The notes: a model not told the origin generated them from the sequence alone. A stretch of 64,000 nt of DNA from Todiramphus chloris collaris (GCA_025345505.1 JANVCC010000022.1:27074375-27138374), one strand, 5' to 3'. Positions 1 through 13,809 are shown, numbered from the stretch's first letter. Numbers and translations are program-made.

Positions 1-3000
1 GTCTCAGCACTACCCCACGTGGCAGGAGACACAAATGACTTTGGAGATACAAATGGCTTTGGAGACAAATATGACTTTGGAGGGTTTCCATCTCTGAGCT
101 GCCAGTCCTGACTGGCCCAGCTGGTGCAGAAAGAGCTCCTGCATAACCATCCAAACCCACTGAGGCAGCCCCTCTTGCCAAAACCCCATCTCCACTCCCA
201 ACTGGGAAACGTTGCCTTTGAGTACTGGAGGCTTGCTCTGCGCTTCTGTCTGCCCCGTATTATTGGTTTCTACTTATGGAGCATGCACACAGCTGCCCGA
301 GTTCTCCACCCCACTGCCCTCGTTCCTGGCTGGGGGTCAGTTGAGGCTACCATGGCAAACAGGAACCCCCAAATCATGCGGTGCCATCATTTTCCACACT
401 TCTCTATTAATAAGCTGATGGCACCAACATGCAGCAGCTCTTGAGAAGTTGCTGCACTTCTGGAAGGAACATCTCACTGTTGTAAGGCTGCCAACAACAC
501 CTGGACATTTTCTTGTGCATGAAGAAAGTGGGAAGATGAGGCAAATATTACTGAATAATGATTGTCACAGCTCTTTATTTTGAAGGTTTTTTTCAGCTTT
601 CTCAGGGGAAAAAAAGAAAAAATAGATCTATTGCTCTGTTTGTTTCACTGTCTTTAAAAGTGGGATCTATCATCTGGAGAGTCTAACCAGCATCCATTTC
701 TGTGGATTTTCCGTGTCTGCTCCTCAGCAGCTGATGGCATAATGTTTTCTGAAATGGCCATTAGCTGAATATCTTTATGAACAGCTTCCCAGGGAAGTAG
801 TTGCAAAGTTCAATTTGCTGAATTATGAGCACATCTCTGATAAGAATTACATTATATAGTACTTGCATGTTGAAAGCATTAACTTTATACTTTGAACCTT
901 TAAAATACATATTGATGGTTCTGATGAGGAAAGGTGAAGGTCCCCAAAGATTAGAGATAATAAGGAATAATTGCTATCATTTTTTCCATGAAAAAGAAGC
1001 AGTATATTTAGAAGAATTCGATTTAGCTGAGGCTTTTTCACTAGAAAAAGCCATTTGTATTAAAAAAAAAATATATAATGGAAAACCTCTTTAATTGGTT
1101 GAAAATTTATTACAACAAGCCATAACTTAAGGGCACTTGATTTGTGCTGAAGAGCTGTTTGGCTTCATGGAGTTGCATCAGATTTACCACAGCATTTTCG
1201 GGAGCAAAATTGAGCTTGCTTCTGTATCTCACACAGAAGAAGTATTATCTGAAATACTTTTATTTTTTAATATTTTTTATTTTTAATATTTTTAATATTT
1301 TTTAAGAAAAAACAGAGTGAAGCAACAGTGTATTTCTCTTTCAGAAGAGATTAGATTGTTCTAGCCCAAAAAATGGATGTGGTCTCACAGGAAATCTCTG
1401 TAAGTTTAATGCCTCAGTACTTTGGGTGAAAGCCCAAGAGCTACAGACTAGGACACTCCTTCTCTGGAATGGTGAGACAGCTCTGCTCTGCATTCAGGAC
1501 AAGTCTGGAGCTGAACTCACTCTAACACCCAAGTGCTCAGGGGTATTCAGGTATCTTGATTTCACATGTGCAGTGCTGTGATTTCGATGCACCGAAGGCT
1601 CTTCACTTAATCGGTGCTATTATCACACCTGATGAGGCACAGCAGGTGATATTTGAGATGCTCGCCTTTTGATTCCTTGCAACTGAGCAACATTTAGTAA
1701 GAATTACTTAAATCAGCTAATCAAAAACATGTTCAGTAACATTAGGATGAAGTGGGCTCTAGAACACCGAGGTAAAGTTATTTTTCTTCTGGAAATTCTT
1801 CTGTAGAGAGAAAGGCAAATAAGTCCCAGTGTGATCTATATGTTGTAAGCTCTCTGCTCCTTGGGCTATTGATAAGTAATTCCTTAGAATCCTTTGTTAT
1901 TCCATATTTCCGGCAAGGTTTGACTGTTCTGGTGAACAGGTTTTCACAAACCTTTTCTACTTGTAATTTGGTGGCATAGCTGAGACTGGCCAAGAGCTTG
2001 TGTGATAGCTGCTGGAGCAAGGGCACTACATAGTACAGCTGGGTTGTGCCTGGGCTCTCTGAATACATCTGTGTGCAGCTGGGACAGCCCGGTGTCTGCC
2101 AGGGAAACAGGATTGTGGGGCTGCTTGCAGGGGTGATTTTGATGGTGGTGTGCATAGTTGCCCTTTCTATTGGATAGGTTTTCATCTCCTAGGAAGGATG
2201 TTCTCCGTCTGCAGGAAATTAATTTGCATGGAGTTTGGCTGCTCAACAGGAGTGATGCTGAAAGGACAGGGTGGTGGAACTGTAAAGGTGCGAGGTATGA
2301 ATATTGGTTCAGTGGGCAGAGCTGGGGGCAATTCACCTCCAACCTCCAGTAACTTGAGAGGTGGGCAAGCTCCTCCCGTCCATGCAGAGGGGACCACCAC
2401 ACTTGGTGCTGCAGGGGCGTAAGGGCCTGATCCGGTACAGAAGGGAGACACCACCTAACTGCGCAGACTCTGCAGAGGGCTTTCATTTTGCTGAGAAACA
2501 AAGCCAGGGGCATCACCAGCACAAACTGATGGAGAAAGTCAGTAGAAAGTCACCTTCAGAAAGTCAGGGCCCATGTTTTCTTCTCCCTGAAGTCAGTAGA
2601 GCCCTTCTGCTGCATTGCACAGTGCAGAACAGACCTTTTTGCTGAGCACAGGACAAGATCAGTCCCAACTTCTTTTTGCATTCAGTGATGGCAGCAACAG
2701 CATGGCAGGAGTGTTTGCAGATCCCTGTCCTTGCTGTGTTGTGTGCTTAGAGGACAACTGATGGGTCAGGATTCCTATTCAGAGGAGTCTTCTCCCGGAA
2801 GGGCCGGTCTGTTGGCAAGAGCCGCACACAGAGGTGGAGCTTAGAATCTTCCTTCTCTGTTAAATATACCCTTAAATCTGTCCTTCCCTCTCACTTCCCT
2901 AGCAGTGACTGTCCCAGGTGAGAGCCAACATCCCTTTCATAGCTAAGTGGGACTTACATCATACAGCTCTCTGCACCCTTCACCTTTCATTGGCCTGAAA

Positions 3001-6000
3001 CAAGGTGTTAAAATCCTTCACAGCCCATTGCACAAGAAATACCCTGTGATTCTCTGTTTCTTGCAAAAATGTGTGATTTCTGCTACTTTATAGTATCTTC
3101 CCTTAAAGGAAATTGATGTTAAACCACTAAGCACTTGGTCCTATGTGTAGCAGCTCCCTTTGGCCTGTGCCAGCATCGCTAGGCAGGAATGTACCCAGGG
3201 ATGGCAAATTGTTCCTTCTTGTGGGCAAAGGCATGGGTACATTACTGCCAGCTAAGTATTGAAACAGCCCTAGCCTAGATTAAGCCCTTCCCATCCCCCC
3301 CCCCTTTTTTTTGTTATAGCGGGAAAATATTTCCCATTAAACTCCACAACATTCCTGCTTTGCTTTTCTGTTTCCGAAGCATTGCACAAACGTGCAACAG
3401 CTCCCATTAAGCTCTGTGGAGCTGCGTTCCATTGCCTTCCCATGGAAATCCGGGAAGGAGTGAGGGCAGGGCCACAGGGCAGAGCCATCACTCCAGACTG
3501 CTCTGAGGATCAGTTGCTGCAGTGAAGACTCCTGTTTGAGGGAGGTAGAGCCACCGCTCTCTAATGTGCTGGGCTTTCTGCACTGAGGACTTCTTAAGCC
3601 TCTTCCGCCTTCTTTCTTTTCTTCTTGAGTTTTTACTCCTTGCTGTCATTTGTCTCTTGCCTGCCCTCCTGACCTGCAGAGCTCTTTTAAGGTTTTTGCA
3701 ATTAAAGGGGGGAAAAAAGCCATCCTTTTTCCTGTTCCTTGGCAGGACTGAGAGCAGATCTCTGTGCAGAGGAGACCCAACCCTGCTCCTGCCCAGCTGA
3801 GTCTGCAGCGTCGTTGCTTACCCTGTGGGGAAGGTGGAGTACAGGGGTTGTCCTCAAGCTTTCTTGGCATGACACCCCTCCCTCTTAATAAGCAATGAGG
3901 AGCCCACAGGGGCACCTGGGTGGCATTTGCTTTTGAACGTCCTGCTCAGAGGTGGCAGAGGAGGAACGAGGCAATTTGGTAAAGAGGGCAGCCATCGTCA
4001 TGGTGCAGTTCAGGGCCCTTTTGGGGTTTTCCTGTGCTCTGCTGACCAGAGCACAGGCATGGGATGGGGACTGGACAGATGCCTCTCCCCCAGATCCCTG
4101 CACTGTTGTTGGGTGTGGGGGCACAGGGGTTTTGTCTGCTCTCTGCCTTCAGCACAGCTGAGCCTTCTGAGTCATCCACTTTCACAAAAAAAAGAAACCA
4201 TCAACGAAACAAAAAAACCCCAAACACATCCGCTTTGCTGATGCCCTGGTGGGCAGGCCAAACGGGGTGATGGTCCTTTAGCTCTGCAGCAACAAAGAGT
4301 TCCCACAGAGATCGATAAGGCTCAGAAAAAGGAAAGTCCCCTCCTTTCCCCCTTCTCCATCCCACTTCCAAATTCTGAGCTACCACCTCTGGTGCTTTCT
4401 GTCCCACCGTCCATCTGTCCCAGAAGCAGTGACAAGTGCAGAACATTGTACTTGGGAAGGAGCAGAGGTAACTTAAAATTCCCCTTGGCCATGGTAAAGC
4501 CAGAAGCTGTTGGCAGCAGCTGCTCGGCCGGAAAGACGCGTCGCTTGTGGTAGCAATGGGATGAGTTTTCCTGCAGAAGGAGGCTGCAGAGCTGGTCCCA
4601 CCCTGCCCTCCCTGCAGCTGTGGCTCTCATCAGAGAGGTGCAGAAAAAGCCTGAGCAGTGTGGCAGCCTCGGTGCTCCTTGCAGGTGCTGTGGCAGCAGC
4701 TTCTGTGGGCGGAAAGGCAATTTGTGCCATTTTCAAAGGATCGTGAGCTCTGCAGCCGAGATGGCTTTTCAGACGGGATTCTCTCTGGAACAAACATTGG
4801 GTCTCAGCTCGGGACTGTGTGAGACATTCCCTTCTCCTGACCAGGAGACAGACATTTTCCCAGACATTGCCAAAGTACACCTGATGGTCCCAGAGGGGCG
4901 CGTGATGGTTTCACTGGGTGCGTTAAAGCTGAGCTGCATTTCTGCTCTCACCCAGCCTGTAGGCAGAGGGATGCCTGTGTTTTGTTGCTAGATTAGTCAT
5001 CGCCCTGTTGGAGCTAAGTGCCCCATTCACAGGCTGCCAGAACAGCTAATATCCATCAAAAACTGCAGAACACCATGAAAAAGCAGAGCTGTGCCCCACC
5101 ACGCTCATCTTGGAGCCCCCAAGCTGCCATGCCTGGCTGAGGCTGCTCACTGCCGTGGGGAAGAGGAGTCCCAGAGAGCCACCTACACCTCTACCATGCC
5201 AGAGCCCCTCAAAGATGGGGCCCTGCCCCATGGAGCTGCCTGGACAAGATCCCACATGAAAACTTCGGCCAGGCAGCCGCAGGCTTAAAGCCATGGCTGA
5301 GCAACAGAAATAATTGTCCATAGCTGGCCTTTTTTCCATTCCTTTACAGAGCTGCATTTTCTCTTGCTGATAGGGTGGGTGGTACTCACTGCACCTCAGG
5401 GCACATGGATCTTGCCTGGCATGGGGCAGCACTGCCACTGCCTGCCTCAGGGGTGCCTGGTCTTGCAGGGGAGCTGTAGGATGAGCCAGGCTTGGTCACA
5501 GAGGTGGCATGGAAGCAGTGGTGGCACCTGGGGGTGGGAAGGGACCTGCAAGGAGTCTGCGTGATTTCTTGTTATAATCACTCGTGTAGATTTTCCTATA
5601 GGTTCCCTAGGTTTTAGGGAGCTCCCCCTTCCAAAGAAAGACTCTTAACCTATTGCTGCCAAGATTGAGACTGGGGTCAGCACCCAGCTCTGCCGGGGTG
5701 CTGGGAAGATGCCACCCAACCACAAAGCCCCATAGATAACCACGTCCTGCACTGTTCTGACACCACAGGAGACACAAGCTCACTCCTCTCTGGGTCCACA
5801 CTCTGCATCAATCTCCCCTACTGCCAAAGAATTTCATTTTATATATATAAATACATATATTCATGGGTACTTATTTCATGTCCCTTGTTGTCTGTTGCTA
5901 GCTGGCACGGTGCTTTGCACACGGGAGAGTGCTCACAGGAAGCATTCGAGATGCTGATAATAACCTGTGTGTTTAGTTTAAAAGGATGGAGGGGCAGTTC

Positions 6001-9000
6001 TTGTACATATGTGTGTGAAGACAGAGTGATCATTAGTACATGTTTGTAGACGTCTACCAGCTCTGTAACAATGGGTTTCTCTTTGCTATCGGACTTCAGC
6101 CCTCTGTAATTATGTTCCTAATATAGAAATTATTTCACATTTATTTGCCATAATAAAACTTCCTATTGCATTTAAATTCAATGTGAAGATTTTAGTGTAT
6201 TTAGGAGATTCAGTTGAAGACCTGAAATTAAATATTCCTGATTTCCTTTTCCAAACGAGGCAAACTGAGATAAATGCTGGCAGTCGGATCGGTGTGTGCA
6301 GCTGCTCCCGTGAGCAGTGGCAGCTGCACGTGTGTAGCCAGAGAGAGATGGTAGCCCTTGTGATGTGAACAACTCTTTCAGCTTCTCCCAACTGCCCCAC
6401 CCTGGTCCAGGGCACTGGTCTTGGGGGTGATGCTGATGACTGATGCTACTTAATACACCCGAGCAGGAAAAACACACAGTGGAGGAAAAACTGCAGGTGT
6501 TAAGATCACCATCAGCCATCCTGGTTTGCCATACAGCTTTCGCTGGTTTTCAAAATGTTTACTTTAGTATTTTTGGTAGTAGGGTGGTGTTAATGCGTCT
6601 TTTTCCAGCTGAGCTGGTGCTCAGGAACAGTCCAGGCAGCAGACGTAGGTCATCACAGCTGGAGCTGGGACACCCCAGAAGGCCGCATCCTGGCCCAGTG
6701 ACACCATCGTTCCCAGCTCTGCTGTGTTCAAAGGAGACTGAGTGGGCAAATGTGCTATACTTAATTGATAGTTAAAAGAACAGGCCTGGGACACACATCC
6801 TATGACTGCCTGCTGGTGAGTGAGCAGTTGCAGCTTTGGTAGTGATGTGTGGATAGTCTGCCAGCACTGATACATGACAGATAAAACAGCTGGGGGAAAC
6901 ACTGACACCAGCAGGCAACTGGGGTGACGCTGCTCCTGACGTCATTATTTTCTCCCTAGATATACCAAGCATCAGAAGCACTCACTGGTAACGTGCTGGT
7001 GGTATTTTTTTTTTCCCATCCTTTCTCAGAACTCCTCCCAGTAGGCTTGAAATAGAAGGGCCCAGATAATCAGTAGCCATTTTGACATATTGCAACAGGC
7101 ACGGAATGGGACTTCATAAGGAGAGACAGCCTGAAACAGGGGAGAATATTATAGGTAATTGCTTCATATATTGCTCTTCCCAGAAGTAGGGAAGAGCATT
7201 TCATCCATATGTTGAGAGGGTTATGACTGAAGCCACAGAACCCTTCCCTTTTGGTTGACTGATTTTCCACCTTTGACCTGAACCCTAATGTAGACTTGGG
7301 TAACAACAACAAAAAAGGCAAGTTCCCTGAGCTCAAAGCCCACGTGGTGGTTTCAGGGGAATGAGATGGTACTGAGCAGGCTGAGGATGAAGCTTGCAGC
7401 TGGGGAGCATTTCTCTACTAGTTGCTGACAAAGCAGAGATGCTGTTTAGGCTGATCCAAGTGATGGGATGTAACTCTACAAAGGAAAAATCACAAAAGTA
7501 AGTGTTGGGAAATACACTGTTCAGAGGGTCTTTGGAGAGCAGTCCCCAAAGGAATTGGTGGAATGCTGTCTTTGAAGCACTGGAGAATGTGTTGTGCAGA
7601 GCCATCTTCTACAAACCTACAGAAACAGTTGTGGGGATTTAATTTCCATCTGTAATTGCTGTGAACTGCGCCTCATTTTGGGCTGGCTTTTGTGTGTATG
7701 TAGCTTTCAACAGAGGTCTCTGTGCATGTATATCAGAGCTGATGGACTGTTCCTGAGCTCGCTGTACAGCCAGCAGTGAGACTCCTTCTCCTTTCCTGTA
7801 CAAAGGATTTATTCCTTTAATATTGCCCCTAATGTTTATTTTTCTGCTGGTATAGGTGCGTGTGTGCGTGTATGCATGTGGCAGTGTTTTATGAATGCCT
7901 GCTGGGGACAGAATTGGGCTTCACAGTATGCAAAAATAGTTGTGTGCCACATACAAGGATATTTCACACCGCTGGAGAAAATGTGATAAATCAGGTTTTT
8001 GCTGGATTGGCAAAAAAGAAGAAACTGGGGAATTCATCTCCACAGTTGAGTCCTGAGCTCTTGCATGAGCTGGCAGGACTGTCTAGGTTGAAGTGTCCCA
8101 ATTAGGGAAGAGGGACTGAGTACCCACTGCAGTGTAGGATGTCTATGAACATCTCTTGTCTCTGAAGAGACCGGCTCAGTTTTCATAAAGTCATTTATTA
8201 CAGAGCCCAAGAAGTCAATGTGAGTTCAGGCAGCAGCTACAGCTTTTCTCCTCTGCCTTTGCCTGGAGGTTGTTGCTCACAGTTCATGCTCTGTTCTGCC
8301 CCGTTCCTGATCTCTCACTACCAGTGACTTCATTAGACAAAACCCAGTTCCCTCACTTGTGATTTTAAGCCCTGCAGAAGATCCCAGTGTGCAGCAAGGT
8401 GGAAAGGCAGGGACACTGTAGAGCAGGGAGAATTTTGTGTCACTTTTTTGGTGCTGGAATCCCGCTTGTGTGCTGAGGAGTGAAGCTGTCAAGACAATAA
8501 AGCACCAGGGACTGAGATGAGGAGGGTGGACCAAAGGCACAGAGCTTTGTGCTAGGCTAGTTCTGATGTGGAAGAGATTTGGCAAGCGAGGGAGTAGAAG
8601 AGCTGTGCTAAGTCCTGATCCCTCCCCTTTTGCCTCCTGACTGTCAGTACATGCTCATGAGGGTTCCTCATCACACTTGTGCTCTCCCACCCCAGTCGCA
8701 GCAAGGGGCACAAACATGCACAGCCCCAAGCTCCTCAAACTGCCAGTGCTCCTTCACACACACACCTTCCTCCCATCTAATCCTTCCCTGCTTCCCTTCT
8801 TCTGCCTTGTCCTGTCACACCTTTCCAGGTGAAAAACGTTCACAGACCCTACAACCCTCCTGGTTCCCCCTCTCCCTTTTCCCTGTAATGTGTAATGAAA
8901 ACCAGTGACAGGTAGAGCTGAGCCTGGTTTTGTTATGTAAACAGTTATTTACAGTTTTGCTAAATTTTCATGGAAGATGACACTTCTAGGTCACCTAGCT

Positions 9001-10966
9001 GAAGCAAGTGAAATGATTAACATCACAGAATCACAGAGTGGTAGGGGTTGAAAGGGACCTTCTCCCTGAAAGGGAGATCTTCGGGTTCAACCCCCTTGCC
9101 AGGGCAGGATCATATAATCTACCCTCCAACCTAATCTACCCTAACCCAGGTCACTCAGGAACGCATCCAGGCGAGTTTTGGAAATCTCCAGAGAAGGAGA
9201 CTCCACAACCTTTCTGGGCAGCCTGTTCCAGTGCTCTGTGACCCTTACTGTAAAGAAGTTCCTCCTCATGTTAAGGTGGAACCTCTTGTGCTCCAGCTTA
9301 TATCCATTCCCCCTAGTCCTATCACAAGGCACGAGTGAGAAGAGGCTGCCCCTTTCCTCTTGACACTTAGCCCTCATATATTTATAAACATTTATCAAAT
9401 CCCCTCTCAGTTTTCTCTTTTCCAGACTAAAGAGCCCCAGGTGTCTCAGCCTCTCCCCATAAGGCATGTGCTCCAACATGTTTGCTTTAGGTTTCATAAA
9501 AAAATGTATCACTCTTGCCCAGCATGGTGCTTGGTTTCTCAGGTCCTGAGACAGTTTCCCACTAGGGTTAGCAAGAGCAGGATCTGGTTTCCTAACCCAG
9601 GGCAACTGGGATGGACGTCTTTTACTGTGTCCAGCAGCCTCAGATGCCAGGGTCTGTTACCCTGGTGCTCCATCAGTGGTAGTGATGGGGCAGATCTAGG
9701 TGTGTATCCTCTCCCTAACACTGAAAGTATGATGCCAGCCTCCCCCATCCCATAGATATTCTCATTCTGCCTTTAAAAGATTTTTAATCTTAGAGCACAG
9801 CTAAATGCACTATTGAGGTCTATCCTGTGTCTTTTAAACATTAAGAGGTGGGGAGTAAAATGTAATGCGTCTGTTCTTCCCTAAACAAGTGATGGCAAAT
9901 AACTGTAAAACGAGCTCCTGAGCTTGTGTGTGCAGAGAGGAATTTAGTCCCGTGGTGAACAGGATGATAGCAGATGGATCAAAATAATACTGAGTTTTCC
10001 TGGAGACCCGGTTTAAAGCTACACCAGAAACAAAGGAGCGAGCCAGGAGGTTCAGTGTTTCAGACACCACTCTTAAGTGTCTGTGTGTCCCAAGCCAGGA
10101 AGCAATTTCTTCTCCATTCTGCTTGCTTCTAGGATGGAAATAGCCAGCCCTTCAAGCTGTGCATCAGTATCACTCACTTTTGGGACAGACTGTCTGGGGG
10201 AAGTGGATGGTGGGGTAAATTTTGAGGTCCTTCTGGGCTACACAAAGACCGAAAGCACACACCTGCCACCCAGTCAGGTTCATCCCTCCCAGCCTGGGAG
10301 CACTAGGGAGGACAGCCCTGTGTCTAGCACTGCAAATGCCCACTGCCTGGCAAGTCCTGGGAGGCAGCACATGGCGCTGGGCTTAGTCCAGCTGCCGGCA
10401 AGGAGTGGCACCTCCAGAGCTGGCATGACCTGGTCTGCACAGCAAGCCCAAGGGCCACTGCGTCTGTGCTCGCCTTCCTGCCTGCCTGGGCTCGAGGAAG
10501 CCACCCTGAGCTGCGCGGGACAGCAGCCTGCAGCAGAGGCTGGTGTCCCCTCCGCTAACCTCCCTTTCTAAAATATGTAGTAGAGAGGCAGAAACCTGAG
10601 CAGTGGCATCTGGTTCCCAACAGAGCTGTGTCCACTGGTTGTGGTCTAGCGTGGGTCTCCTGGTGTCTAGTAAGAGTTGTGCTTTTCTAGTTTTTCCTTC
10701 AGCGGTGTATTAGGCATCTCTTATCTGCCAAAAAACAAGCAGGACCCAAGTATTTGAGATTGTTACATCCCTGTCAAACTCTTTTCACATCAGCCAAGAA
10801 TTATTAGAGGAAAGATGGATGGAGGCAGCACAACTACCTGAGCCATACTAGGTAAAAAAGAGCAGGCAGCATATGAGTGGATGACAGAGCTTCTGTCATG
10901 CTGTGCCGTGCTATGCCATGCCTGTGGGAGGAGGGGAGCCTCTCTGATACTGTCTCTCTTTTTCAG
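1..10966 (+). other. MARCHF4: MARCHF4 intron 1 (3' part)
   Basis: No MARCHF4 coding sequence is visible before the exon at 10967. The exon encoding the N-terminus and the first RING cysteine pair (a CRIC motif) was looked for and is absent, so this is taken as the end of intron 1. It ends in a good polypyrimidine tract and AG at 10951-10966. Open frames here, such as 192 codons on the - strand at 1944-2522 and 164 codons on the + strand at 10077-10571, match no family I know and sit in locally GC-richer DNA. Contents: an AT-rich stretch at about 540-1340, a short TG/CG run near 7856-7880, a CA run near 8755-8765 and the CR1 LINE at 9024-9474. I see nothing else I can name. Confidence 0.75.
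9024..9474 (-). mobile_element. CR1 LINE, 5'-truncated 3' end
   Basis: Read on the - strand, this is the 3' end of a chicken-repeat-1 (CR1) non-LTR retrotransposon. The open frame gives the C-terminal tail of CR1 ORF2: [20 protein letters not shown], then a YMRAKC segment, [17 protein letters not shown] and a final [10 protein letters not shown] with stop near 9141. After the stop comes the usual short 3' UTR, ending in two copies of an 8-bp unit (TCTGTGAT read on the -) at about 9024-9039. The copy is cut at the 5' end near 9474, typical of CR1. AACAT occurs on both sides (9019-9023 and 9475-9479) and may be a short target duplication or chance. The surviving coding tail is open, which suggests a fairly young copy. 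It lies antisense to MARCHF4 in intron 1. Confidence 0.95.
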
Positions 10967-11122
10967 GGGGAGTTGCTGAGCCCATGTCGATGTGACGGAT
11001 CAGTGAAGTGCACACACCAGCCGTGTCTGATCAAATGGATTAGCGAGAGAGGATGCTGGAGCTGTGAGCTGTGTTACTACAAGTACCACGTCATTGCCAT
11101 AAGCACAAAGAACCCTCTGCAG
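10967..11122 (+). CDS. MARCHF4: MARCHF4 coding exon 2: second half of RING-CH domain
   Basis: This is an internal coding exon of 156 bp (52 codons, phase 0 at both ends). MARCHF4 is a membrane E3 ubiquitin ligase of the Golgi/endosomal system; human MARCHF4 and MARCHF9 ubiquitinate surface proteins such as MHC class I and CD4. Visible zinc ligands of the C4HC3 RING-CH finger, numbered within this exon, are C7 and C9 (PCRCDGS), H17 and C20 (THQPC), and C33 and C36 (SCELC). The first cysteine pair would be in exon 1, to the left of the window. The exon ends [15 protein letters not shown]. Flanks fit splicing: a pyrimidine tract ending TTTCAG (10961-10966) and CAG|GTAAAG at 11123. The lysine in SVKCTH, the cysteine in ERGCWSC and the histidine in KYHVIAIS match MARCHF4 as I recall it, against MARCHF9 and MARCHF11. 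Confidence 0.95.
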
Positions 11123-11697
11123 GTAAAGGTACTAGAGACATTTCAAAGTCTATTTATTCTCATTTCTATTTTTGTTTCTGGGAGCAAGTAGATTTTACCT
11201 GTGTGGGTTTTCCTTCACTGTGCACAGTGACCCGTATGTCTGAGACGCTTAGAAAGGGTTGTCGGGGGCTGTTCCAAAGAGGACCCACCTTCTTCCTCTT
11301 CTGAGTTCAAAAGCACCACTCCAGACTGGTAATTTAAAATAAAGATTCAGAACGGGTAAAACTGTGTGACTGTCAAAAAGGGAATAAATTACACTTTAAT
11401 AGCTATTGATTTATTGTGGAGGCAACACCTGAAGATGGACCAATTGCTGCATGCCTTTGCTGAGCACCAGTAGTGCCTCAAAGGTACGCAAGCACATGAC
11501 ATCCAGGCACTACTGCTTAATTAGCTTCATCTGCACTGGAGAGACATTACAGTAGCATGCTGTGGTTTAGAGACTGGGACAGTGTCTGTAAGGATGTTGG
11601 TCTGTCCAGCACCTGGTGGAGGGCTTTGGTTCTCTGCTGGTCACTCTGCTCGCTAACAGGAGACTAGGGCTTTGCTCGTGATGGTGCCCAGTTGTAT

Positions 11698-11715
11698 GGG
11701 GGGGGGGGGGGGGGG
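11698..11715 (+). repeat. poly-G run (18 G)
   Basis: There is an uninterrupted run of 18 guanines on the + strand in intron 2 of MARCHF4. Such a run can form G-quadruplexes and is prone to length errors in sequencing, so the count may be inexact. Confidence 0.95.
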
Positions 11716-13780
11716 AAGCAAGCTCCTGCGTTCTCCTCCAAACTGCAGTCTCTGTGTGTCTTTTTCCAGGCCTGAGGTTACTAAACACAGCCTTTTCAGA
11801 CTCCAGACTTAAGTTAAGTAGTGAAATTAGTGGGGCACCATGGGAAAATTTTGCTGGGGGGACAGAAAAAGACTGCCTGCTGTCTGCAAGTCCCTGTAGC
11901 TTCTGATTCAATTTTCCATGTGCTGTGAGCTGGAGAGATCAGTGGTTTCAGCCCAAGCACCAGACCCAGGGTACTTTAATTTCTTGGCTCTAGTAACTCA
12001 GAGCAGATTGAAACACAGGAGGGGAGATGTGGACAAAGCAGCATTTGTTTATTTCTGCAAAGCTGGTCCATGGAGTGCCCTAATGCTTCCTGTGTCTCAG
12101 ACCAGGGCTGCGATGCAGAGCAGCATGGCAGGTTTGTGGGTGCAGATTTGTGAGCGTGTGTGTAGCCAGCACTGCCTGTCAAGCATGACCTGCAAATACT
12201 CTACACCTTCAGGTGGCTCAGGGCAATGGGTCAGTGACTTTTGCCCTGCTCTTCAATTGGTTGAAGTTTGTTGTAGCTACTCAGAGACAAGCTCCCCTCC
12301 CTCACACACATTTCAAAAGCCTCTGCAAAGCATTGTTCTTTCTGGGCTCCCCTGTTAGAAGGTGGCCTATCTGCTGGCCTTTGCCACGAACACAAAAACT
12401 GCGTGGCAGGAGCAATTGAGTTAGAGAGCTCAGCTCTGGGAGTGAGAGTTTCAGAGGACTTTGCAGGCCCAGGGCTCAGAGCCTACACATTGCTGGCTTA
12501 GACTTCACAGCACTTCTCATAGAAGCACTGGGAGATTTGGAGGGTGGGAAGAAGCAACTGGAGTGAAAAACCATTTGATCTGGAATAAATGCAGCATGTG
12601 TGGAGCTACAGCTGTGTGCCCGGGTGCCCTGTCTGGTGCAAGCAAAAAGGCACTTCTGGGAAGCAGATGCTGTACTAGCACTAGTATGTGAAATCCCATG
12701 GGAGGTGCCTGCTGCAGCAGCCCTGGACTTCCCACGAGTACTAAGGGCTCATCACCACACGTGCCTCATTCCTTAGTGACTCTCACCATCCTCTAATGCT
12801 GAGAAGGGGAGGCAGAGAGGGCCCAGGGGTCACGATCCCCAGACACTATGTGCCATAACCATGCGTCGCAGCGTGTGCAGGTGGGAGGAACGTCCTTTCT
12901 GCTCTGTCTTCACCCCACACATGGATAACAGGGGCTACCTGGACATACAAGCATGGCTCTAAGGAAAGCAGTAGTCCCTGGCCTCTCTTCTCAGGTTCTA
13001 CTGGAACTTCTGCCCAGCTTTTTTCTTACTGGAAGGCTCTGAATTTCTCAAGCACAGGTTTTGGAGGGCAAATGCTGTAGGAGCTCATGATTGTCTGTTT
13101 ATTCCAGACCAACTGTAATACAGGCAAGGACCACACAGAGCACACCTCCTTGTCAAACGAAACCTGTCTAGGTAATGCTTTGAGCCTGGCTTGATTTTAA
13201 ACAGCAAAGTGGCCTGCCCGTCCCCTGTGTCCTCTCGTGCAATGGACTGCTGGAAAGCCAAACCCAGGCATTTGGCAGGCCTTGGGCTCCCTGAAACACA
13301 TCCAGTTGGTCCAAGCAGAGCAGCACACCTGACACCCACATGTTTGCTGGGATCTGTATGTTTCTCTGCTGATTCTGACATCTGCTGAACATTTTTTGGA
13401 GTGCCTAGGAGCACGGCATGGGTCAGATGTGTGTGGAGATTTGTGGCGTGGGCAGAGAAGTTACAGCCAGGGGAACATGGTTCATGCATAATTAACACTG
13501 AATCCTTCCAGCCTTCTGGCTGTTATTATGTCTCATACCAGAGAGATGCCTTTAGTCTGGTATTTTGGCAGAATGAATCTCTATAAATTATCCTTGCCCC
13601 CATCCCTGGGTTGCAGGCATTTAAGAGCAAAGGTCTTAAAGCAGCAACACTGCAAACCCACTGAGACTGGGGGATTAAAGTTGTTGGACAACAGGCCAAG
13701 TGTCATACCAAGCAACAGTCAGGCAGCAAATGAGCAAAAATGTCCCATCAGTTGTGAGCAGAAGATCCAGAGCTTTTGTC

Positions 13781-13809
13781 CGTCCATCCATCCATCCATC
13801 CATCCATCC
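13781..13809 (+). repeat. (CCAT)n microsatellite
   Basis: About seven tandem CCAT/ATCC tetramers lie in intron 2, starting with one imperfect unit (CGTCCATCC). This is a plain tetranucleotide microsatellite. Confidence 0.95.

Noticed and set aside
1944-2522. 192-codon - strand ORF, with a hydrophobic stretch (VGLLAGVILMVVCIVALSIG) in a + frame at about 2115-2180
   Set aside because: Several overlapping frames are open in this GC-richer stretch. The hydrophobic + frame stops at once and no family matches, so neither was called.
1-10966. MARCHF4 coding exon 1
   Set aside because: No frame contains the CRICFQGPEQ motif that should precede the splice at 10967, so exon 1 is taken to be left of the window.
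10877-10966. In-frame ATG at 10877 giving an ORF that runs into exon 2
   Set aside because: This is intronic read-through across the TTTCAG acceptor; the upstream residues do not match MARCHF4.
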